A stretch of 64,000 nt of DNA from Ruminococcus flavefaciens (GTDB lineage Bacteria; Bacillota; Clostridia; Oscillospirales; Ruminococcaceae). The DNA lies in assembly GCF_900116855.1 (NCBI RefSeq), contig NZ_UETD01000003.1:248001-312000 (forward strand), in the 5' to 3' direction. Both the position numbers and the translations under genes were made by a program. The notes under the pieces are model-generated. The model was given only the letters and a program-made list of their open reading frames with translations. It did not search any database and was not told the DNA's origin. Positions 59,961 to 64,000 of this stretch are shown here, piece by piece (position 1 is the stretch's first letter; each line of letters starts with the position of its first letter).

Positions 59961-62176
59961 GTGGTCTCCTTTAAAGAATTGTTGTAGTCATAAGCAGCCT
60001 TGCCGTAAGCGTAGAACATTTCGCATACGCCGTAGAGCTTGCTTCCGAGATCTCCGTTTTCAAAAACGCGCTGAACATAGGACATGGTATTCAATACATA
60101 ATCCTTGTTGCCTATGCGTATGGTGTAGTCGTTAAAGAGCTGATGTGCGGCAATGTCGGGTATCTCGAAATACTTGCCGTACTTTCCTGTCTTTGCGGTG
60201 ATAGTCTTGCCGCCGAAATCAGCGGTATTCTCCTCGCCGTCATAGTAGAATCTTATAGCGGTATCGGAGTTGAGCACTACTGATATCTTGTATTTTTCTG
60301 CACCGTTCTTCAGCTTTTTGCTGTTTATGAAGTCCTTATCTGCTTCGGATAAATTGGCAGGAGGATAGAAAGCAGATGTGTCGTTGAAGTATCCGTCAGC
60401 AGCAGTGCAGAGGCGTCTGAGACGGTTTGCAAGATCGCGGACTTCCTCTGAAAGGCTGTTATTTGCGAAAACAGCTGCGAGATAATTATCGAGTGTCGTT
60501 GTGGACTGAGAATGGTCAAGGAGACCGTTGGATGTGTTTGCCACGATAAGTCTGTTGCCATCGTAATCGTATGCCTTCATAGTAACGTCCGAGCTGCCCT
60601 GTGAAGCATTAAGGGGATAGGTTATCTTGTAATAGTTATTTATCATCTCGCAGTCACTGAGATCAGTTTCCACATCTCCGTTGGGACCGCTGATGACTAT
60701 CTTGTCAAGGCGTTCGGGGCGTGTTATGTAGAAGTTGAGTCCGATACTGCTGTTCAGTGTGGCATTATTTGCCGCGGCAGTAACGATGTAAGGCTTCATA
60801 GCATCACAGCCTGTAAACATTTCCTTACTGTTGGGAACATTGCTCAGGTCAAATCCTGAAAAATCTGTATATCCCAGTTTCTTACAGTTTTTGAACATGG
60901 AATTAGTGATTTTGACATTGGAAGTGTCAAAGCTGCTTATATCAAGTTCTTCAAGATTAGTGCAGCCGTTGAACATATAGTCCATATCCGTAACATTTGA
61001 GGTATCGAATGAGTGGAGGTAAAGCTGCTTCAGATCGCTGCATCCGTTGAACATACGATCCATATCCATGACCTTTTCGGTATTGAAATTATTCAGATCA
61101 AGTTCATGAAGAACAGAACAGCCGCTGAACATATAGCCCATATCCGTAACATTTGAGGTATCGAATGAGTGGAGGTAAAGCTGCTTCAGATTGCTGCATT
61201 CGCTGAACATATCTCCCATGTTTGTAACGTTTGATGTATTGAAGCGCAGGTCAAGAGTCTCAAGGCTGCTGCAACTGTTGAACATATAAGCCATGGAGGT
61301 GACAGCGGAGGTGTCAAAATTACCGAATATTATTTCCCTGAGCTTTGTTGAGCCAGAGAACAAATGGGTCATATTTGTTACCTTTGAGGTATTGAAATTG
61401 GATAGATCAAGTGATTCGAGCTTTTTGCAGTTATGGAACATACCATACAGATTTGTGGCAGATGATGTGTCAAATCTGCTGACATCAATAGAGGTAAGCC
61501 CTGAACAGGAATCAAACATATGGGCAAAGGTCTTTGCATCACGGGTCTGGAATTCTGTTACATCGAGAGAAGTGAGTCTTGAACAGCCGCTGAACATATT
61601 GTCAAATGATGTGACGTGAACTGTATCGAAGCTTGAAACGTCAAGCTCAGTGAGTAAACGGCAGCTATTAAACATCCATTCCATAGTGGTTACATTATTT
61701 GTAGAAAAGCTGCTTACGTCCAGCGAAGTGAGCTTGCTGCAATACTGGAACATAGAGCTCATATCAATTACAAGAGATGTATCAAAACCGCTTATATTAA
61801 GCTCGGTAAGCTGCTCACAGCTGTAGAACATACGGCGCATATTGTGTACTCTGCCGGTGTAAGCTTTTGAAAGGTCAATGCTTTCTGCTTTGAAGAATGA
61901 GAAAAGATCACTGCAATCATCGGGGAGAACAGTGCCTTCGAGGGCGACTATCTTCTTGACCTTGCTGCTGTACCTGTAGCTTTTGAGGTCGTCTTTGGTG
62001 ATGTTTCCGCTGAGTGTAAGCAAGCCAGTTTCCTCGTCAAATGTGACATTGCTTTCAGCGTGGGCAACAACAGCCGTTCCGAGCAGGGGAGAACCGCCGT
62101 TATATGGCAGCGCACCGCCTATGAGCGCAACAGCAAGAATGGCTGCCGCTGCTCTTCTGATGTGTCTGGTATCCAT
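59957..62176 (-). CDS. BspA-like surface protein with DUF285 repeats
   Basis: About 739 residues from MDTRHIRR (62176; AAAGGAG upstream). Signal peptide to about 40. From about 90 to 480 at least 14 repeats of about 24 residues: 'F.TSNVT.M..MF..C..L..L.L..FDTS', the DUF285/BspA leucine-rich pattern used in host or surface adhesion. A C-terminal domain of about 260 residues follows, with beta-rich segments (DYDGNRLIV). No anchor is seen, so it may be secreted. It overlaps the small peptide gene at its end, and could be cotranscribed with it. Confidence 0.92.
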   Translation of the reverse strand: MDTRHIRRAAAAILAVALIGGALPYNGGSPLLGTAVVAHAESNVTFDEETGLLTLSGNITKDDLKSYRYSSKVKKIVALEGTVLPDDCSDLFSFFKAESIDLSKAYTGRVHNMRRMFYSCEQLTELNISGFDTSLVIDMSSMFQYCSKLTSLDVSSFSTNNVTTMEWMFNSCRLLTELDVSSFDTVHVTSFDNMFSGCSRLTSLDVTEFQTRDAKTFAHMFDSCSGLTSIDVSRFDTSSATNLYGMFHNCKKLESLDLSNFNTSKVTNMTHLFSGSTKLREIIFGNFDTSAVTSMAYMFNSCSSLETLDLRFNTSNVTNMGDMFSECSNLKQLYLHSFDTSNVTDMGYMFSGCSVLHELDLNNFNTEKVMDMDRMFNGCSDLKQLYLHSFDTSNVTDMDYMFNGCTNLEELDISSFDTSNVKITNSMFKNCKKLGYTDFSGFDLSNVPNSKEMFTGCDAMKPYIVTAAANNATLNSSIGLNFYITRPERLDKIVISGPNGDVETDLSDCEMINNYYKITYPLNASQGSSDVTMKAYDYDGNRLIVANTSNGLLDHSQSTTTLDNYLAAVFANNSLSEEVRDLANRLRRLCTAADGYFNDTSAFYPPANLSEADKDFINSKKLKNGAEKYKISVVLNSDTAIRFYYDGEENTADFGGKTITAKTGKYGKYFEIPDIAAHQLFNDYTIRIGNKDYVLNTMSYVQRVFENGDLGSKLYGVCEMFYAYGKAAYDYNNSLKETT

Positions 62177-62308
62177 GGTAAACACTCCTTTTCTGCCGCT
62201 TGAGATAATATCCCGCCGCTGCGGCGTAGGGACGGGAAAAGTGCAGGGCTGTCCTACCAATTGAAAAATTAAGGATAAGATGTTATATCATTACACTACT
62301 GGATGTAT

Positions 62309-62337
62309 ATTTTATCATATTTATTATTAAATGTCAA
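62309..62337 (-). promoter_or_regulatory. Promoter of the BspA-like gene
   Basis: Minus strand: -35 TTGACA (62332-62337), 17-bp spacer, -10 TAAAAT (62309-62314). Confidence 0.75.
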
Positions 62338-62395
62338 TACTTTTATTGCGATTTTGCCGAAAAACAGCCATCTGCAGTATTTTTTTCACATATGA

Positions 62396-62421
62396 AAAAG
62401 GCAGCCCGAGGACTGCCTTTT
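62396..62421 (-). terminator. Terminator of the MORN-repeat gene
   Basis: AAAAGGCAG / CTGCCTTTT, 9-bp stem with loop CCCGAGGA. Confidence 0.8.
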
Positions 62422-62456
62422 GTGAATATTCTGTTATGAGATCCGTCTGTCAAGGC

Positions 62457-63581
62457 TCAGAGAGCTTCCTCGCTGACAAGCTTGTTGTTCACCCATTTCT
62501 GGCGCTTGCGGCTTCCGTCCTTAGCAGTAAGAACACCCTCGCCGTTGAGCATATCATTCATCCATTCGCCCTCAAAAACAGCTCCGTTCCTATAATAGAA
62601 AACTCCGTGACCGTGTCTGAGACTGTTTTCAAAGCTGCCCTCGTACTTCTCGCCGTTACTGTAAAAGAACTCGCCGACGCCGTTCTTGACGTTGTCCTTC
62701 CAGTCGCCGACGTATCGGTTTCCGTTCTTGTAGCGGTACTCGCCTCTGCCGTTGCGCATATCGTCCTCCCACAGACCGTCATAAACATTTCCGTCAGCCC
62801 ATGTGAAGACGCCCTCGCCCTGCTTTACGCCGTCCTTGAAGCGGCCCTCGTAAACATTTCCGTTGGTATAGGTGTAGACTCCCTTGCCGCACATTTTGCC
62901 GTTGAAGTCCACCTCGCCCTTATATGTGCCGTTGTCGAACACGATTACTCTGCCTGCGTCGTGTGAGGGCTTGGGAGTTCCGCTGATAAGCTTTTCGCTT
63001 ACCACCTCGCCGTCCTTATACACTCTGTTGTATACGCAGTCGTCACGGGTCTTCAGGACAGCCTCGCCGTTGAGAAGACCGTCTGTCCATTCTCCCTCGA
63101 TGACATCGCCGTTTTCGGCTGTATAGACGCCCTTGCCGTGGTATCTGTCCCTGTTCCAGCTGCCTGTGAATTTCACTCTGCCATTTTCGTAGTATTCGGT
63201 GCCTTCACCGCATTTCCAGCCGTCGAGCCAGTCGCCGTCATAGGCTATCTTGCCTGTCTGTCGGTACTGCTTTCCCTTGCCGTTAAATCTGTTGTCCTTG
63301 AATTCTCCCGCATATACCAGAGACTTGCTTGCGTCATCGTCTTCCCCCTGAGAGATGTCGTAGTAGCCCTTTGCGTATTTCCTGCCGAAGCCGCAGAGCT
63401 TGCCGCGCTGCCATTCGCCGTCGTATTCTATCTCGAGGCTGTTGATGAAGACTCCGTGGCCTTCGGGCAGTCTCGAAGCCCCTACATGGCCCGAATACAG
63501 ACCTGTGCCGAGGTTATCGCTTTCAAAGCGGATATTGTTAGCGATACCGTTGCTGACCTTGAAAAAATCCAACATTCCCAT
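62457..63581 (-). CDS. MORN-repeat protein
   Basis: 374 residues. About 11 MORN motifs of 22-23 residues ('Y.G.W..G...G.G.Y'), for example YDGEWQRGKLCGFGRKY, YAGEFKDNRFNGKGKQY, YEGSFENSLRHGHGVFY. MORN repeats form a beta-sheet that binds other proteins or lipids. No signal peptide and no enzyme domain, so it is probably cytosolic. Start MGMLDFF follows AAGGAAA. Stands alone between two terminators or promoters. Confidence 0.92.
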   Translation of the reverse strand: MGMLDFFKVSNGIANNIRFESDNLGTGLYSGHVGASRLPEGHGVFINSLEIEYDGEWQRGKLCGFGRKYAKGYYDISQGEDDDASKSLVYAGEFKDNRFNGKGKQYRQTGKIAYDGDWLDGWKCGEGTEYYENGRVKFTGSWNRDRYHGKGVYTAENGDVIEGEWTDGLLNGEAVLKTRDDCVYNRVYKDGEVVSEKLISGTPKPSHDAGRVIVFDNGTYKGEVDFNGKMCGKGVYTYTNGNVYEGRFKDGVKQGEGVFTWADGNVYDGLWEDDMRNGRGEYRYKNGNRYVGDWKDNVKNGVGEFFYSNGEKYEGSFENSLRHGHGVFYYRNGAVFEGEWMNDMLNGEGVLTAKDGSRKRQKWVNNKLVSEEAL

Positions 63582-63810
63582 AATATCATTTCCTTATCGC
63601 TGCTTTCAGGCTGTGAAAGAACCTGAAAAGATACATAGTTAAAAACTTTTAGCAATTAAAGCTCGTTTCATCAGGTATATTGTAACATATTACCTCGGCA
63701 AAGTCAATAATAATGCGGTGATGATAGTTTATGAACTTTATATGGAGTTAAAGGAGGGCTCAGGCAAGTGATATGCACAGAATGAATATCACAGAATACA
63801 AAATAGGTAT

Positions 63811-63839
63811 TTGTTATATGCCGCAGATCATGGTATAAT
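63811..63839 (+). promoter_or_regulatory. Promoter of the gene cut by the right edge
   Basis: -35 TTGTTA (63811-63816), 17-bp spacer, -10 TATAAT (63834-63839), 27 bases before the ATG. Confidence 0.65.
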
Positions 63840-63866
63840 ATAGAAAACGGCACAGGAGGAAATACT

Positions 63867-64000
63867 ATGACAGACAGGGAATTTATCGAAGCCATGAACA
63901 CTTCCGCTCAGACCAAGTGCGGCGGTGAAGTGCATCTTAAAATGCATGAGCTCAGTCAGAGAGCTCTGCGTCTTACAGCGGAGATAAACGGCAGCTACCA
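63867..64000 (+). CDS. Truncated gene, possibly a sugar O-acetyltransferase
   Basis: Only the first 44 codons lie in the window (MTDREFIEAMNTSAQTK.., then VHLKMHELSQRALRLTAEI). AGGAGG precedes the ATG by 7 bases. The helical start with 'LSQ.AL..TAE.N.SY' resembles the N-terminal part of maltose/galactoside-type acetyltransferases, but the hexapeptide repeats that would prove it lie outside the window. Confidence 0.4.
   Translation, partial: MTDREFIEAMNTSAQTKCGGEVHLKMHELSQRALRLTAEINGSY

Noticed and set aside
1-64000. tRNA, rRNA, tmRNA, 6S RNA or prophage genes
   Set aside because: None recognised on either strand when reading through the intergenic regions; very divergent RNAs could be missed by eye.

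Overview
The window looks like chromosomal DNA from a fibre-degrading Ruminococcus or close relative (Oscillospiraceae, Bacillota). The evidence is C-terminal dockerins of the R. albus/R. flavefaciens style (GDANCDG..DLADAIFIMQS) on four proteins, a GH9 cellulase and a serpin that carry dockerins, Ser/Thr-rich linkers, AGGAGG ribosome binding sites, TTGACA/TATAAT promoters and many small hairpin terminators. No rRNA, tRNA, CRISPR array or intact transposase was found. Species cannot be fixed from the sequence alone.

Layout. 1-5179: 3' part of a giant membrane-anchored Ig-like surface protein. 5225-6469: divergent lipoprotein. 6690-13303: ABC permease, ABC ATPase, a C45-like lipoprotein hydrolase, response regulator and sensor kinase (envelope stress or peptide resistance type). 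13365-15419: PadR, HAAS/DUF1700, DUF4097 and a small protein, with a palindromic promoter. 15686-21429: two ECF sigma/anti-sigma pairs; a third pair lies at 28629-31428. 21703-23628: dockerin-serpin. 23796-28247: aminoglycoside-phosphotransferase-like kinase, VanY-like peptidase, three GNAT acetyltransferases and a P-loop kinase. 31689-42598: an FHA / PP2C / Ser-Thr kinase operon that continues into a membrane-anchored cohesin-like protein and a second giant Ig-like surface protein. 43125-44081: multi-pass membrane protein behind tandem promoter repeats. 44085-47121: complete preQ1/queuosine operon (queD, queE, folE, queC, queF) behind a probable preQ1 riboswitch. 47142-47420: a MITE-like palindromic insertion that splits the operon's terminator. 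47647-50598: dockerin-bearing GH9. 50826-52139: diguanylate cyclase. 52385-55025: NrtR-like regulator with pncA and pncB (NAD salvage). 55167-56457: membrane protein and Lgt-like protein. 56474-62176: BspA-like protein, a 32-residue candidate RiPP precursor, lipoprotein, PqqD-like protein, HPr-kinase-like protein and ABC exporter. 62457-63581: MORN-repeat protein. 63867-end: truncated gene.

The most unusual system is the pair of ECF sigma factors (17924-18370 and 28629-29183), each followed by a one-pass membrane protein whose outside part carries several EF-hand/dockerin-like modules and ends in a canonical dockerin. This would let a transcription switch touch a cohesin, that is, the cellulosome itself. 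Both membrane proteins also contain, at the same place, an in-frame second start site with a strong Shine-Dalgarno sequence and a signal peptide, so each gene may make a membrane-bound and a freely secreted form. The kinase operon encodes a membrane-anchored cohesin-like protein that could be a partner, although no binding can be shown from sequence. The second candidate system is the RiPP-like cluster around 59862-59960.
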